Assembly (NCBI RefSeq): GCF_024807655.1 | Contig: NZ_JANUCR010000001.1 | Location: 478,991 to 542,990 of the forward strand | From: Methanococcus voltae | GTDB lineage: Archaea; AGJL01; Methanococci; Methanococcales; Methanococcaceae | Length of the DNA: 64,000 nt | Reading direction: 5' to 3' | Part shown: one piece after another, positions 9,256-18,043 of the stretch | How the letters are laid out: the number at the start of each line of letters is the position of its first letter | Position numbering within the stretch: position 1 is the stretch's first letter | Translations under genes and position numbers: made by a program | The notes under the pieces: generated by a model | Databases searched by the model: none | Seen by the model: the letters and a program-made list of their open reading frames with translations, nothing else | What the model was told of the DNA's origin: nothing

Positions 9256-10065
9256 ATGTTTAAAGCAGTTTGTGATGCAAAAGACTTCAAAAAGATAATT
9301 AATGCTACAAGTAATTTAGTAGATGAAATATGTTTCGAAGTAGACGAAGAAGGAATTAGGGCAAGTGCTATGGACCCTTCGCACGTGGCTTTAGTTAGCT
9401 TAAACATTCCTAAAACTGTGTTTTCAGAATATATGAGTGGAATACATGATTTAGGTATTGATTTGGAAGCCCTAAAAAAGATAATGGCAAGGTCTAAAAG
9501 CAATGATAAAATAATTATAGAGTTTGATGAAGAAAAAAATAAGTTGCTTACTACATTTAAAAATAACGTTACAAGAAACTTCTCAATGGCCTTATACGAC
9601 ATATCATCAAATAATTTAAAAGTTCCAGATATAGAATATCCTAATAAAGTATCTATAAAAGCAGGTGCATTTGTAGAAGCTTTAAAGGACTCAGAATTAG
9701 TTAACGACCACATTATTTTAAGTGTTAATTCAAGTGATAATCAGTTTGTTATATCTTCAAAAGGAGACTTAAACTACAGTGAAACCATATTTTCACTTTC
9801 AAAATCAGAAACCGAAGTTGTAAATACTGAAGAGTCTGAAAACAATGGAAATGAAGAAGTAATAAACAATGTTATGGTTGATTACAAAGTATTGGAAAAC
9901 TCAAAAAGTACATTTAATCTTGCATATTTAAAAGATATTACAAAATCTACAGCTTCAGATGATGTTTTAGACATATACCTTGGCGAAGATATGCCAGTTA
10001 AAGTAGAATACAATATTGGTGGCGCAAAATTAGTATTTTTACTTGCTCCAAGAATTGAATCTTAA
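9256..10065 (+). CDS. pcn: DNA polymerase sliding clamp (PCNA)
   Basis: PCNA forms the trimeric ring that tethers replicative polymerases, FEN1 and ligase to DNA. The 269-residue sequence shows the two-domain clamp fold. The N-terminal repeat has [26 protein letters not shown], a family hallmark, and the C-terminal repeat ends with [23 protein letters not shown]. It is about 20 residues longer than most archaeal PCNAs because of an acidic loop around residues 190-205 ([12 protein letters not shown]). The ATG follows GGTGAGCAA. It heads a replication/translation block with gins51 and ribosomal protein genes, an order I recall from Methanocaldococcus jannaschii (MJ0247-MJ0250). Confidence 0.97.
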   Translation: MFKAVCDAKDFKKIINATSNLVDEICFEVDEEGIRASAMDPSHVALVSLNIPKTVFSEYMSGIHDLGIDLEALKKIMARSKSNDKIIIEFDEEKNKLLTTFKNNVTRNFSMALYDISSNNLKVPDIEYPNKVSIKAGAFVEALKDSELVNDHIILSVNSSDNQFVISSKGDLNYSETIFSLSKSETEVVNTEESENNGNEEVINNVMVDYKVLENSKSTFNLAYLKDITKSTASDDVLDIYLGEDMPVKVEYNIGGAKLVFLLAPRIES

Positions 10066-10168
10066 TTAATCGATTAAATTAAATCAAAAAAATCAAAATA
10101 TACAATTTTTTAATTTTTTTATGTTAACAGTGTTTAAAGAATAATATAAAATAAAAATAAGTGAAAAT

Positions 10169-10942
10169 ATGTACAATAAAGCTAAAAATGCTTTTTTTGA
10201 TGAAATAGCCTCTCCAAAATTGCTTAAAATATCAGATACGATGTATTCAGATGTTAAAAAGTATGTTGAGAGCATTTCTAAAAAAGACAATGTCAATGAA
10301 TTTGATATAAAAAAAATCAATCGTTTAAAATATTACTCATCTTCATTATTAAAAATAAGATTATACAAAATTATTATTTTAAATGAAAATCCCGAATTAT
10401 TGATTGAAGATGAAAAGGAAATTTATAAGATTATCAATAATCTTATAGATAATACTTTATTTAGTGATAACCCAAATTTTTTGAACAATTTTGAAACTAT
10501 AATCGATAATTCAGTGCAAAAATTTGATATTATTGGTACAAAAAGTACAAAAACTGAACAAGAAAAAAGTATACCTCAGTCTAATCCTATATCAAATGGC
10601 TCTACAGAATTATCCGATGATTTAAAAGAAAATTTTGGAAAATCAAGTGAAAATTTTGGAAAAAATGAACTTAAAAATGATTATTCTTTAAATTTAAACC
10701 CTGATTTTCAAGATAATGTTAATAAAAATATGAATGATGAAATACCAAAAGTTATAAATACTGAAAGAGATATTCATATTGTAAGAGTCAATCATAAATT
10801 TCCATATTTTACTGATGGAAATTGTGTTTATGGTTTAAATAAAAATGATATAATTTCTTTAGATGGGAGATTTTCAAAAATTTTAGAGAAACACAATATA
10901 GTGGAACAGGTGAATATTTATGAAAATGAAAAAGAAAATTAA
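10169..10942 (+). CDS. gins51: GINS complex subunit Gins51 (Sld5/Psf1-like)
   Basis: GINS joins MCM helicase and GAN/Cdc45 in the archaeal replisome. The call rests on two things. The C-terminal module (about 205-257, [30 protein letters not shown]...[11 protein letters not shown]) matches the small B-domain of Gins51. The gene also sits between pcn and rpl44e, where gins51 is found in related methanogens. The N-terminal half (1-120) is helical, as expected for the A-domain. A low-complexity Asn/Ser/Lys linker (about 125-200) makes it longer and more divergent than usual, so a plain search may miss it. The last 23 nt overlap rpl44e. Confidence 0.8.
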   Translation: MYNKAKNAFFDEIASPKLLKISDTMYSDVKKYVESISKKDNVNEFDIKKINRLKYYSSSLLKIRLYKIIILNENPELLIEDEKEIYKIINNLIDNTLFSDNPNFLNNFETIIDNSVQKFDIIGTKSTKTEQEKSIPQSNPISNGSTELSDDLKENFGKSSENFGKNELKNDYSLNLNPDFQDNVNKNMNDEIPKVINTERDIHIVRVNHKFPYFTDGNCVYGLNKNDIISLDGRFSKILEKHNIVEQVNIYENEKEN

Positions 10943-11201
10943 AAGATATTGCCCATACTGTAAAAAACATACCGTTCATACAGTTGAAAGAGCTAAAAAG
11001 AGAAAAGCAAGTGAATTGAGAAGAGGTCAGAGGTTATTCAGAAGAGTAACTGCAGGTTACGGGGGTTACCCAAGACCATTACCTGGTGGAGCAAAACCAA
11101 TTAAAAAATTGGATTTAAGATACAAATGTGCAGAATGTGGAAAAATGCACACAAGAAGCAACGGTGGATTCAGAGCAAGAATGTTTGAATTAGTTGAATA
11201 A
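10920..11201 (+). CDS. rpl44e: Large ribosomal subunit protein eL42 (L44e)
   Basis: The 93-residue protein carries the L44e zinc ribbon ([14 protein letters not shown] at 10-23 and [12 protein letters not shown] near 73-84) and the conserved basic core with [20 protein letters not shown]. It contacts the E-site tRNA region of the 50S subunit. The ATG at 10920 lies inside the end of gins51; a GGTGA 6 nt upstream is also within that gene, so translation is probably coupled. Length and motifs are complete. Confidence 0.97.
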   Translation: MKMKKKIKRYCPYCKKHTVHTVERAKKRKASELRRGQRLFRRVTAGYGGYPRPLPGGAKPIKKLDLRYKCAECGKMHTRSNGGFRARMFELVE

Positions 11202-11269
11202 GTAAAATTCAACATATTTTTACATTTAATTTTTTAAATTTTATATATTATGAAATAAAGGTGAGAAAC

Positions 11270-11455
11270 ATGGAATTGATACCAAGACCAAAAAGCAGAT
11301 TTTTAAAAGTACAATGTACAGACTGCAACAACCAACAAGTTTTATTTGGATGTCCTTCAACAGTTGTTAAATGTACTGCATGCGGTAAAACAATTGCAGA
11401 ACCTAAAGCTTCAAAAGGTTCAATAAAAGCTAAAATACTCGAAGTATTACAATAA
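11270..11455 (+). CDS. rps27e: Small ribosomal subunit protein eS27
   Basis: A 61-residue protein with a C4 zinc finger (VQCTDCNNQQVLFG and VVKCTACGKTIAEP) and the conserved ending GSIKAKILEVLQ. ATG 11270 was chosen over an in-frame GTG at 11261, because that GTG is part of the GGTGA ribosome-binding site for the ATG. It follows rpl44e by 68 bp. Confidence 0.96.
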   Translation: MELIPRPKSRFLKVQCTDCNNQQVLFGCPSTVVKCTACGKTIAEPKASKGSIKAKILEVLQ

Positions 11456-11848
11456 ATTATACAATTGTATAATATTGTAATCATAAGACTCTTCTTTTTT
11501 ATCATTAAAATTTGACATTGTTTTATATTATTTTATCAATTGTGTAAAATTATTGTATAACTTTATATATTATACATTAATATTATATAATATAGTATAA
11601 CTTTAATTTTGTAATTTATAACCTTGCTAAATTTATATTATTATTTTTATTATTTCGAAAAATATATAATATGAAATGTAGATTAGGAAAATAAAACTTA
11701 TTAACCTAAATTAAAAAGAATGTTAAAATAAACTAAAATAAACTAAAATAAAAGTAAAAATAAAAACGTAATTAAAAAAGTAAAAAAGAATATTTCATCT
11801 AATTAAGGCTAATTAACTTTTTTACTATAAAATTTAAGGTGTAATATC
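11456..11848. other. Intergenic region between rps27e and the aIF2-alpha gene
   Basis: A TTCTTTTTT tract shortly after rps27e (about 11493) may end that transcript. The rest is AT-only sequence with a short tandem repeat of AAAATAAACT (11725-11744, two exact copies plus a partial third). No gene is seen. Confidence 0.5.
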
Positions 11849-12640
11849 ATGAAATCTAATTTTCCCGAAGAAGGCGATATCGTAATAGGAAATGTAAGTG
11901 ATGTTAAGTCATTTGGTGCATTTGTTGAGTTATTAGAATACCCTAAAAAAGAAGGTATGGTCCACATTTCTGAAGTTTCATCAGGTTGGATTAAAAACAT
12001 AAGAGACCACATCAAAAAAGGTCAGAGAGTTGTTGCAAAAGTTGTAAGGGTAAACCCTAACAAAAATCAGATTGATTTATCATTAAAAAGAGTTACCGAC
12101 CAACAAAAAAGGGCAAAAGTTCAAGAATGGAAAAGATTCCAAAGAGCTGAAAAATTATTACAATTTGCATCCGAAAAAATGGGTAAATCAATGGATGAAG
12201 CTTGGAAAGAAGTTGGGCATACAATTGTAGAAGAATTTGGAGAATTATATGTCGCTTTTGAATCCTTAGTTATAGAAGGAGAAGAAGCTTTTGAAGATTT
12301 AGACGTACCTGCTAAATGGACCAAAGAATTAGAGAAAATTGCAAAAGAAAACATCGAACTTTCAAATGTTAAAGTAGATGGCATTTTAACACTTTCGACC
12401 ACTGAACCAGACGGAATAAAAGTAATTAAAAAAGTAATTAAAAAAGCAATCAAAGCTAACCCGTACGAAGATGTTCAAGTTGAAGTATCATATGTTGGAG
12501 CTCCAAAATATAGGATTGAAGTAATTGCACCAGATTACAAAAGCGGTGAAGAAGTCTTAAGAAGTGTGGCTAATGAAGCTATAACTGACATTGGCACATA
12601 TTTAAACGGAACAGGCGACTTCGTAAGACTTGAAGAATAA
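11849..12640 (+). CDS. eif2a: Translation initiation factor aIF2 subunit alpha
   Basis: aIF2-alpha is part of the heterotrimer that delivers initiator Met-tRNA to the small subunit. The 263-residue product has an N-terminal S1 RNA-binding domain (about 8-85, EGDIVIGNVSDVKSFGAFVELLEY...GMVHISEVSSGWIKNIRDHIKKGQRVVAKVVRV) with the family WIKNI motif. A helical middle domain and an alpha-beta C-terminal domain follow. Length is normal. The ATG follows GGTGTAATATC. nop10 follows after an AT repeat. Confidence 0.97.
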   Translation: MKSNFPEEGDIVIGNVSDVKSFGAFVELLEYPKKEGMVHISEVSSGWIKNIRDHIKKGQRVVAKVVRVNPNKNQIDLSLKRVTDQQKRAKVQEWKRFQRAEKLLQFASEKMGKSMDEAWKEVGHTIVEEFGELYVAFESLVIEGEEAFEDLDVPAKWTKELEKIAKENIELSNVKVDGILTLSTTEPDGIKVIKKVIKKAIKANPYEDVQVEVSYVGAPKYRIEVIAPDYKSGEEVLRSVANEAITDIGTYLNGTGDFVRLEE

Positions 12641-12649
12641 TAATAAAAA

Positions 12650-12706
12650 TAATAATAAAAAATAAAAATAATAATAAAAAATAAAAATAATAATAAAAAA
12701 TAAAAA
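12650..12706 (+). repeat. 19-bp AT-only minisatellite, three exact copies
   Basis: TAATAATAAAAAATAAAAA is repeated three times head to tail in the gap between the aIF2-alpha gene and nop10, with partial units on both sides. It begins 9 bp after the stop codon. It is probably a slippage product; any effect would be on the transcript linking the two genes. Confidence 0.85.
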
Positions 12707-12768
12707 TAATAATAGTAATAACAATAGTAATAAATTAACATAATATCCATACTCACAAAGGTGAGATA

Positions 12769-12924
12769 ATGCAATTAAAAAAATGCACGTCATGTGGTGA
12801 ATATACAATGAAAAACGTTTGTAAATGTGGGGGTAACGCTATAACGGTTAAACCTCCAAGATATTCACCCTTGGATAAATATGGGGCTTATAGAAGAGCT
12901 TTAAAGTTTAATGAAAGAAAATAA
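12769..12924 (+). CDS. nop10: H/ACA ribonucleoprotein subunit Nop10
   Basis: A 51-codon gene easily missed by length cut-offs. The product starts MQLKKCTSCGEYTMKNVCKCGG, giving the archaeal Nop10 zinc ribbon (C6, C9, C18, C20), and continues with the conserved PPRYSPLDKYGAYRRALK. Nop10 binds Cbf5 in the pseudouridylation complex. GGTGAGATA places the ATG at 12769. Its position right after the aIF2-alpha gene is the usual archaeal arrangement, often in one transcript. Confidence 0.96.
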   Translation: MQLKKCTSCGEYTMKNVCKCGGNAITVKPPRYSPLDKYGAYRRALKFNERK

Positions 12925-13139
12925 CTAAAAAATAACATAAATTATTAGTATATTATATTATATTATATTATATATTATTATACTATATTGTAAATTATAA
13001 TGTATAATATATTAGATACATTTTTTTAAATACAAAACTCTATTTTTTTTAAATCTTATATAAGATGGATTACAAAAATTAATATAAAACTATTATCGTA
13101 TATATTACTCTATTAAATTACAAATTTTATTGTGATAAT

Positions 13140-13922
13140 ATGGATAACTTTGAGTTAAGACTAAATTCAGGAAAATTAATCGATAATGACAGTAAAGTTC
13201 ATGAAATAGGCGTTATTGCAATGGGTTCTTATTTGGAAAATCATGGTTCTGCATTGCCTATAGATACAGACATAAAAATAGCTTCATATGTAGCTTTAAA
13301 TGTAGCTTTAACGACAGGAGCTAAATTCTTAGGTACTGTTTGTACTGCCACAGAATATGACTATATTAAACATGGCATCCACAATTCTTTAGAGGATATT
13401 TTAGAAGAATTGGAAGAAATAATTATTAAATATTCAAAGATAGGAGTAAACAAATTTTTAATAATTAATTGTCATGGCGGTAATTCAGACGTTTCTAAAA
13501 AAATAGAACAGTTGCAAGAAAAAATTAGAAATAATTTTAAAGAATATGGAACTACTGAAAAAGAATTAGAATACATTAAAAAAATAAAATATAACTTTAA
13601 AGAGTATGGAAATACTGAAAAAATTAATATTAAAATAAAATCCTTTGGATATATCCACGCATATAGTGAAGAGTTATCTATCGGTAAATGTATTGGAATT
13701 TATGATGAAACAAAATTTAATAAACATACACCTGAGAATTATGGCGAAATAGGAATGGTTGGACTACCAGAAGCACGTTTAAACAATAAATACATTGATA
13801 AAGAAGCTAAAATGGTTGAAAGCATCCCTGCAGTTGTTAATGAACAGTACGGGGAAGAATTAATTAAAAAGATGGTAAATGAAAGTATTGAATACATTAG
13901 GGAATTCCTAATGTTAAAATAA
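13140..13922 (+). CDS. arfB: FAPy deformylase ArfB (creatininase family; riboflavin/F420 precursor synthesis)
   Basis: ArfB hydrolyses the formyl group from the pyrimidine made by GTP cyclohydrolase III (ArfA), feeding riboflavin and F420 synthesis. The 260-residue sequence has creatininase-family metal motifs: MGSYLENHGSALPIDTDI, then INCHGGN near 110-117, and a late GEIGMVGLPEARLN. Close linkage to the aIF2-alpha gene and nop10 matches the MJ0116/MJ0117 neighbourhood I recall. It has extra length from a 20-residue near-duplication in the middle (NNFKEYGTTEK and YNFKEYGNTEK). Start ATG after TGTGATAAT. Confidence 0.88.
   Translation: MDNFELRLNSGKLIDNDSKVHEIGVIAMGSYLENHGSALPIDTDIKIASYVALNVALTTGAKFLGTVCTATEYDYIKHGIHNSLEDILEELEEIIIKYSKIGVNKFLIINCHGGNSDVSKKIEQLQEKIRNNFKEYGTTEKELEYIKKIKYNFKEYGNTEKINIKIKSFGYIHAYSEELSIGKCIGIYDETKFNKHTPENYGEIGMVGLPEARLNNKYIDKEAKMVESIPAVVNEQYGEELIKKMVNESIEYIREFLMLK
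13531..13621 (+). repeat. 60-bp tandem near-duplication inside arfB
   Basis: The 31-nt segment at 13531-13561 recurs at 13591-13621 with three mismatches, an offset of exactly 60 bp (20 codons), so the frame is kept. The sequence between the copies is also weakly similar, as expected for an old tandem duplication. Confidence 0.85.
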
Positions 13923-14074
13923 ATTAAAAAATAATTGAATAACAAAATAAACTAATAAACTAATAATATAAAATGCAGTTTTAAATATTAGTTTCAAATG
14001 TAAATTAATAAATAATAAAACACTAAAATAAAATATAACTGAAATAGATAGTCTAAATAGTATATGGTGATAGA

Positions 14075-14551
14075 ATGGTATGGGAAAATTCCCCTTCGCA
14101 TATCTGTAGAGGCGGAGATTTTAGAGGTCTTGCATTTTGCTGTCCTCCAGTTAAATATTGTCCATTGCATAAAGCAATTGAAGTACTCGGAATAACCCCC
14201 GATGAGTTTTCAAAACTCAAAGAAGATTTTGGAAAAAAAACAAGGCTCGGAGAAGGTAAAAACACTTGCTTTGGTAGTTTAGTTTGGTGTTGTAAAATAA
14301 CAAAACCTTGCCCATTCAGAGATAGTGAAATGCTAAAAATAGGAATGGGAGAAGATGAATACATGGAATTAAAACAGAAACTCTCTGAAGAAATATTGAA
14401 AAGTTCCAAAGTAATCCAAGCTACAATTGAAAAATTTGTCGAAAAAGGAATTCCAAGAGAAATTGCTGAAAAAGCTATTCTCGACACTGGAGATTTAGTA
14501 GAAGCATACAAAGAAGCTCAAAAAATCGTTGCAATTAGCGAAAATAAGTAA
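14075..14551 (+). CDS. Methanogenesis marker 9-like cysteine-rich protein
   Basis: The 158-residue protein has a cysteine-rich first half, with CRGGDFRGLAFCCPPVKYCPLHK (about 11-33) and NTCFGSLVWCCKITKPCPF (about 63-81), suitable for metal or Fe-S binding. The paired CRGG...CCPPVK.CP pattern is what I remember for the methanogenesis marker 9 domain, found in nearly all methanogens and without assigned function. The last 45 residues (KVIQATIEKFVEKGIPREIAEKAILDTGDLVEAYKEA) look like a UBA-type three-helix bundle. GGTGA lies 4 nt before the ATG. The biochemical role is unknown. Confidence 0.7.
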   Translation: MVWENSPSHICRGGDFRGLAFCCPPVKYCPLHKAIEVLGITPDEFSKLKEDFGKKTRLGEGKNTCFGSLVWCCKITKPCPFRDSEMLKIGMGEDEYMELKQKLSEEILKSSKVIQATIEKFVEKGIPREIAEKAILDTGDLVEAYKEAQKIVAISENK

Positions 14552-14634
14552 TTACACAAAAATAAATTATAAAATAATAAAATAAAAATAATAAATAAAA
14601 TAGTTAAAATAGTTAAATAAAATAATCATTAAAC

Positions 14635-15345
14635 TTAAATTCTTTTTTTAATACCTTCATATAAATCAATTGAATTTCCATTTAAAAAGGCCGACATGGT
14701 GTATATAACTCCTGGAGGCATTATTTCTATTGCAGAACCTTTTTTAACATAATAAACATTATCAAAAGCAAGCAATCCTCCATATATCATTCCTGCAATT
14801 TTTTTAAGGTCTTTAACATCTTTTAATGTAATAATAACTACGGGGTCATCTGTTGCAATTCCCGAATAACCAATACCGTGAATTTCCTTTGGTACACTTG
14901 AAACACTTGAAGAACAGTCATATCCATATTTTTTACCGATTTCTTCAACAAATAAAGCTACTTCGTCCACAAAACTTTCACCACAATAAGTATCAAAGGA
15001 TACTATAATAGAATCGCCATATTGTGATTCAGTTTTAGCTATTGCATATGAAACACCTTCATCTGCATCTTCGGGATTTTCAGAAACTCCGTTTAAATCG
15101 TCATAACTTTCCGCATACTTATGTAGTAGTTTGAATATGGACTTATTAACTTCATTAACAAGACCCTCAGGAACTTGTGAGGTTATCACAATATCGTCCC
15201 CCGTTATGTTAGTAATAGTCGATTTTACATCCATATCTTTAAACAAATGTTGCAATTCCCTATTTATTTTTGAATTAACTTCTGGATTAGTATTTACATC
15301 ATTTGAAGATATGTCCACACTTATAGACGATATATAATTTACCAT
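14635..15345 (-). CDS. Conserved-looking protein of unknown function
   Basis: A 236-residue soluble protein with mixed alpha/beta composition and no signal peptide, membrane segment or recognised catalytic motif. The C-terminal half (about 125-236) contains VSFDTYCGESFVDEVALFVEEIGKKYGYDC and a glycine-rich MIYGGLLAFDNVYYVKKGSAIEIMPPGV. The ATG follows GTGAATTT. It converges with the marker 9-like gene and is followed upstream by truA in the same direction, 260 bp away. A methanogen-specific role is a guess from context only. Confidence 0.75.
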   Translation of the reverse strand: MVNYISSISVDISSNDVNTNPEVNSKINRELQHLFKDMDVKSTITNITGDDIVITSQVPEGLVNEVNKSIFKLLHKYAESYDDLNGVSENPEDADEGVSYAIAKTESQYGDSIIVSFDTYCGESFVDEVALFVEEIGKKYGYDCSSSVSSVPKEIHGIGYSGIATDDPVVIITLKDVKDLKKIAGMIYGGLLAFDNVYYVKKGSAIEIMPPGVIYTMSAFLNGNSIDLYEGIKKRI

Positions 15346-15439
15346 AAATTCACATCCTAAATTTTAAATTATAGAATATATTCGTAAAAATCTATTGTAT
15401 TAAACCATAACTTTGATATTTTGATATTTGAAATTAACA

Positions 15440-15485
15440 TATTTTATGTTTTTATGTTTTTATGTTTATTATGTTTATTATATTT
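15440..15485. repeat. Short T-rich tandem repeat (TTTTTATG)n
   Basis: Three to five imperfect copies of an 8-bp TTTTTATG/TTTATTATG unit lie between the unknown gene and truA. The T-runs point the wrong way to serve as a terminator for the minus-strand truA transcript. Probably slippage-derived. Confidence 0.6.
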
Positions 15486-15605
15486 TATTTAATATATAAT
15501 GTATAAGACTTTGAATTCTTGTTAAAATACTAATTTAATAATAAAAATAAATTATCACATAATAATATAATGAAATAATTAAAAATAACAAATTAAAAAT
15601 AAAAT

Positions 15606-16421
15606 TTAAAGAGTGTCAGAATATTCATTCATAGATTCATATACACCAAATCTTCGAATCTTTTTATTTTTAATACGTGTTATATCTTCTTTAAATTTCT
15701 TTAAAACATATTGATTATATTTAAAATCAATGTTTGTTTTTGCTTCGACTAATACAAGACCCTCTGCAGAACTAATCGGAGAACCTACTTTTATAGAGGG
15801 ATTAAATACTTTATCCATATATTCTTCAATTTCTTCGTTAGTCATTTCTGAAATACCAACATTTGAAATTAAACCGATGATTTTTCGAACCATATTCCAT
15901 AAAAAACTCTTTCCATAAATGTTTAAAGTTATAAAATATTCATTATCCTCTACTGTAATGTCATAAATTGTTCGGACAGGGTCTCGATTTTTTGTTTTAT
16001 CTCGTTTAGATAAGTTGTGAAATGAGTGAGTCCCAATTAAGCACTCTGAAACTTTTTTAATTTTATCCATATCGTGAAAATTGCCATATGCGTCAACTTT
16101 TGGCAAGATGTATCGATAGTGCCTGTATTCAACGTTAGGAAACTCATTTATTTTTTGATATCCCAAAACCCATATCCCAAAACCCTTACATTTTGAATAA
16201 ATGTGTGTTAATATGGGCTCTTTATCCAAGTCATAAATTACAAAATTTCCAAGTGCTGAAACGCCTAAGTCAGTTCTACCCCCATAGTACAAAGGCTTCT
16301 TAAATTCAGACAAATAACCGCAGTCTACCAATATATTTGTTAATATATCACATACTGTCTTTTCGTGAGGTTGTAATTGAAAACTATATCTTCCATCGTA
16401 TGCTACTTTAAATATGTACAT
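15606..16421 (-). CDS. truA: tRNA pseudouridine synthase A (TruA family)
   Basis: TruA makes pseudouridine at positions 38-40 of tRNA anticodon arms. The 271-residue sequence has the catalytic block YYGGRTDLGVSALGNFVIYD (about 45-64), where the Asp after RT is the nucleophile, then RHYRYILP, FHNLSKRD and KSFLWNMVRKIIG motifs. ATG 16421 is chosen because GGAGAT lies 3 nt upstream; an ATG six codons earlier (16439) has no Shine-Dalgarno. Confidence 0.93.
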   Translation of the reverse strand: MYIFKVAYDGRYSFQLQPHEKTVCDILTNILVDCGYLSEFKKPLYYGGRTDLGVSALGNFVIYDLDKEPILTHIYSKCKGFGIWVLGYQKINEFPNVEYRHYRYILPKVDAYGNFHDMDKIKKVSECLIGTHSFHNLSKRDKTKNRDPVRTIYDITVEDNEYFITLNIYGKSFLWNMVRKIIGLISNVGISEMTNEEIEEYMDKVFNPSIKVGSPISSAEGLVLVEAKTNIDFKYNQYVLKKFKEDITRIKNKKIRRFGVYESMNEYSDTL

Positions 16422-16685
16422 AATATCTCCATAATTCATATTGAAGTCAAATTATTAAATTACTATAAAAATAATACAATTATGGTTATTATAGAATTAC
16501 TATAAAATGTATTAAAGTTATAATTATTATCAAATATAATTATTATATGAATTAATAATTTATTAAATTATCTTTTGTAATAATTAACTAAAAAATAAAT
16601 AACTAAATAAAATCAAATTAAAATATATAATTACTTAAAATAAATAAAATAAATAAAACCAAATTAAAATTAAAAAGGTGTAATT

Positions 16686-17939
16686 TTGAAATATTTGCTT
16701 ATTGACCCTAAAATATCAGGTATTTCAGGAGATATGTTAATAAATTCACTTTTGGATATAACGGAACGTTATGACCTTATTGAAGATGTAATTAGTAAAA
16801 TAAATGAATTAGATAATTGCAAATGTATTTCCATAAATATCATAAATAAGAAAAAATTAGGCATAATGTCAAAATATATGGAAATTGAATTAAACGAAGA
16901 AAAATTTCATAACCCTGAAATGCTTAAAAAATGTATTTTGAAAGTATGTAATAAATTGAATATGTCTGATAAGAGTATTTCAATTTGTGAGAACATTGCT
17001 GATGACTTAATATATGCTGAAAAAAACATACACGGTGACCATTTTCATTTACATGAAGTAGCTTCATTAGATACAGTTTTAGACGTAGTAGGTAGCTTAT
17101 ATATATTGGAAAAATGTGGATATCTATCAAATCAGATAATTTCGACATATCCTGTATTAGGTAGTGGTTATGTAAACATAGACCATGGTATATTACCTGT
17201 TCCAGTCCCTGCAGTTTTAGAAATACTTAAAAAACATAATACTCCGTTTCAACAAACCCCTTCATTAAAAAATGAAAATTTTGAAGACTCAGACGTGGGA
17301 GAACTTACCACCCCCACAGGAATTGCTATTCTATGCAATATTACGTCTGAATTTTGTAGAAACTACCCCTCTTCAAAAATCTTAAAAATTGGATATGGTG
17401 CAGGTACTAAAGACTTAAAAAATACGCCAAATGTATTGAGAATCTTAGAAATTAATAATTTAGATTTTGAAAATGTTTCTGAAGAAAAAATGGCATTATT
17501 GGAAACTAACGTTGATGATATTTCCGGAGAAATCCTTGGTCATGTGATAAATAAAGTAATGGACGAAGGAGCTTCAGATATATTTATAACCCCAGTAATT
17601 GGTAAAAAAAACAGACCTGCCAATAAAATAACCGTTATTTGTAAATATGCGGAATTTGAAAAATATACGAAGATTTTAATGGAAGAAACTGGCACTTTAG
17701 GAGTCAGAATAACTGAATTTAACCGATATATTGCAAATAGAAAATTATTACATATGTTAGTTGAAGTTAAAGAAAAAAAATTCCAAATAAATGTTAAATA
17801 TTCATATATAAACAATAAATTGATAAATATTAAACCAGAATACGAAGATTTAAAAAGAATATCTCAAGAACTCAAAATGCCATTGAAAAATATTTCAGAA
17901 ATCGTAAGAAAACAGATTGATGAAAAAAAATTATTTTAA
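16686..17939 (+). CDS. larC: LarC-type nickel insertion protein (pincer-cofactor nickel chelatase)
   Basis: LarC inserts nickel into the pyridinium thiocarboxylate pincer nucleotide, the cofactor of lactate racemase-like enzymes. The 417 residues show the family start (LLIDPKISGISGDMLINSLLD), HFHLHEVASLDTVLDVVG near 118, GILPVPVPAVLEIL, GELTTPTGIAIL and the acidic METNVDDISGE-like block (LLETNVDDISGEILGHV). The start is TTG with GGTG 5 nt upstream. larA, larB and larE are not in this window. It is a single gene, convergent with the Fe-S protein gene. Confidence 0.9.
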   Translation: MKYLLIDPKISGISGDMLINSLLDITERYDLIEDVISKINELDNCKCISINIINKKKLGIMSKYMEIELNEEKFHNPEMLKKCILKVCNKLNMSDKSISICENIADDLIYAEKNIHGDHFHLHEVASLDTVLDVVGSLYILEKCGYLSNQIISTYPVLGSGYVNIDHGILPVPVPAVLEILKKHNTPFQQTPSLKNENFEDSDVGELTTPTGIAILCNITSEFCRNYPSSKILKIGYGAGTKDLKNTPNVLRILEINNLDFENVSEEKMALLETNVDDISGEILGHVINKVMDEGASDIFITPVIGKKNRPANKITVICKYAEFEKYTKILMEETGTLGVRITEFNRYIANRKLLHMLVEVKEKKFQINVKYSYINNKLINIKPEYEDLKRISQELKMPLKNISEIVRKQIDEKKLF

Positions 17940-18043
17940 AACTTTAAAAATATTTTATATGTTAATTTTATAATACATATTATATTTCAAAATATATTCC
18001 ATTATTTTCACAAATAGTTTTTTTAATTTATTATTTTTATTAT

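Noticed and set aside
9234..9713. 159-codon open frame on the minus strand across pcn
   Set aside because: It is fully antisense to the unambiguous PCNA gene, has serine/phenylalanine-rich composition typical of reverse-frame shadows, and has no ribosome-binding site.
12650..12706. Possible CRISPR-like repeat array
   Set aside because: The units abut with no spacers, are AT-only, and no cas gene is present; it is a simple tandem repeat.
12535..12808. Tyr/Phe/Ile-rich minus-strand frames over the gap before nop10
   Set aside because: They are translations of the AT minisatellite and overlap nop10 and the aIF2-alpha gene on the other strand.
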